Positions 63,218 to 64,000 of a stretch of 64,000 nucleotides of DNA are shown piece after piece. The DNA is taken from positions 1 through 64,000 of the forward strand of contig JAKSOD010000002.1 in assembly GCA_024405755.1 (NCBI GenBank), in the 5' to 3' direction. The translations under genes were made by a program, and so were the position numbers. The notes beneath the pieces are model-generated. The model saw only the letters and a program-made list of their open reading frames with translations, ran no database searches and was not told where the DNA came from. The stretch is from Clostridia bacterium (lineage in GTDB: Bacteria; Bacillota; Clostridia; Oscillospirales; CAG-272). The stretch's first letter is position 1. Each line of letters opens with the position of its first letter.

Positions 63218-64000
63218 TCAGTCATTAATATCGGAAAACGATACGTAGATCGGTTCCGCACCGTTAACTTCGTCGATACGAACAGCGCCGTAACCGCTCA
63301 GAGTGTATGTATTTCCGTTGTATTCGGTAGTCGCGTCAAAGTAGTTGTAGTTGAGGATGATGGAGATTCCGCCCTCGTACTGGACGAGAACGATATTTCC
63401 GGAATCGTCGGTATACTTTGTCTTCTTGTATCCTTCTTCTTCCTCTTCTTTTTCTTCTTCGGGATCAACGGGAATTACTTCCTCAGAGTTGGGGTCTGTC
63501 ATAACAACATTGATACCTTCCACGTATTTCTTGGAAAGTTCAACGGCTTCTACAGCGTAATCGTAGGTCTTTCCAGCCATATAGAGTATACCCTTCTTGG
63601 CGACCTCGTTTGTAGAATCATCAGCAGGTTCTGCGCCCTCGATTCCCTTCACGAGATCCTTGACCTCGTTGTAACTCTTGGTGACGTCATCTTTGAATTC
63701 AGCGTTGTACTTCTCATCTTTGATAAGTTCGGTATAAGCAAGTTCGGAATTGGTATAAGATACTTTGGCAAGAGATACGAAGGTATTCATAGCTCTGACG
63801 TTCTGAGATATGGTCTTATCAAGAGTCTTGACAGTCTTCTCATTGTCAGAAACTACTTTATCAGCGGCAGTCTTGGCAGAACCGGTGGTCTTTGCTTCAG
63901 CTGCAGCTATTTCAGCCTCAGCCTTTACAGACTCGTAAACAGAAACAATTACTTCATAATCCGCGTTATCGGCATTGTAACCGGCAGCATATTCGCTTAT
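63218..64000 (-). CDS. C-terminal part of a large extracytoplasmic protein, probably DUF5696 type (5' end outside the window)
   Basis: The reading frame stays open from 63218 to the window edge, so at least 260 residues of the C-terminal part are present. An alanine/glutamate/valine-rich helical stretch comes first, then an acidic patch (DPEEEKEEEEEG) and the end VLVQYEGGISIILNYNYFDA and NGNTYTLSGYGAVRID. This end resembles, from memory, the C-termini of DUF5696 proteins that Bacillota encode next to sugar ABC permeases. An internal ATG at 63790 is unlikely to be the start. Confidence 0.55.
   Translation of the reverse strand: MSEYAAGYNADNADYEVIVSVYESVKAEAEIAAAEAKTTGSAKTAADKVVSDNEKTVKTLDKTISQNVRAMNTFVSLAKVSYTNSELAYTELIKDEKYNAEFKDDVTKSYNEVKDLVKGIEGAEPADDSTNEVAKKGILYMAGKTYDYAVEAVELSKKYVEGINVVMTDPNSEEVIPVDPEEEKEEEEEGYKKTKYTDDSGNIVLVQYEGGISIILNYNYFDATTEYNGNTYTLSGYGAVRIDEVNGAEPIYVSFSDIND

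Overview
The window looks like a chromosomal segment of an anaerobic, spore-lineage Clostridia bacterium (Bacillota), probably an uncultured gut member of the Oscillospirales or Christensenellales type. The class is supported by the S10-spc ribosomal operon with zinc-type S14 and zinc-ribbon L24, a complete spoIIIAA-AH operon, SpoVD with PASTA domains in the division cluster, DivIB, a DUF3048 lipoprotein and TmcAL. The order is inference. No mobile element, phage gene, CRISPR array or rRNA was found. Coding density is high, and almost everything reads on the minus strand. The only plus-strand units are rplJ-rplL, ackA and alaS, each behind its own TTGA(C/A)A-N17-TATAAT promoter.

Layout: (1) 1-8403 carries the S10-spc operon from rpsJ to the first codons of rplR, with a consensus promoter and a 345-nt leader. 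(2) 8579-10237 is a WYL-like regulator plus a multi-TM protein. (3) 10387-11601 is rplJ-rplL with an L10 leader and attenuator, detached from rplK/rplA and rpoB. (4) 11671-15327 is a 1218-residue PHP (CehA-like) protein with lamin-tail-like domains and a C-terminal anchor. (5) 15612-30025 is the division and cell-wall cluster mraZ-rsmH-ftsL-spoVD-murE-murF-mraY-ftsW-murG-ftsQ-ftsZ, lacking murD, murC, murB and ftsA. (6) 30394-32483 holds an F420-ligase-family protein and a HAD phosphatase. (7) 32618-42896 is a nucleoside salvage block: deoC, deoD, a deoB-cdd fusion, a BMP-type nucleoside ABC transporter, pyrimidine-nucleoside phosphorylase and thymidine kinase. (8) 43015-47459 holds tRNA-Gln, a DUF3048 lipoprotein, a small unknown protein, tmcAL and ackA. 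(9) 47583-53645 is spoIIIA with a co-oriented P-loop ATPase at its 3' end and a sigma-E-like promoter. (10) 53762-56698 is alaS followed by a hairpin-rich gap. (11) 56704-60948 is a glycan module: PglE-like aminotransferase, PglC-like phosphosugar transferase and two GT4 glycosyltransferases. (12) 61068-64000 holds two CUT1 sugar permeases and the C-terminal part of a probable DUF5696-type protein cut by the window edge.

Together the nucleoside genes would import nucleosides, split them to bases and pentose-1-phosphate, isomerise to pentose-5-phosphate and cleave deoxyribose-5-phosphate, with deaminase and phosphomutase on one chain. Most promising leads: the DeoB-Cdd fusion, the large LTD-PHP protein, a dispersed palindromic terminator-like repeat present three times, mutually exclusive pairings in the S10 leader, the N-terminally extended FtsL, and a P-loop ATPase with a dead second nucleotide site tied to the sporulation channel operon. 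No clearly unknown multi-gene system was found.
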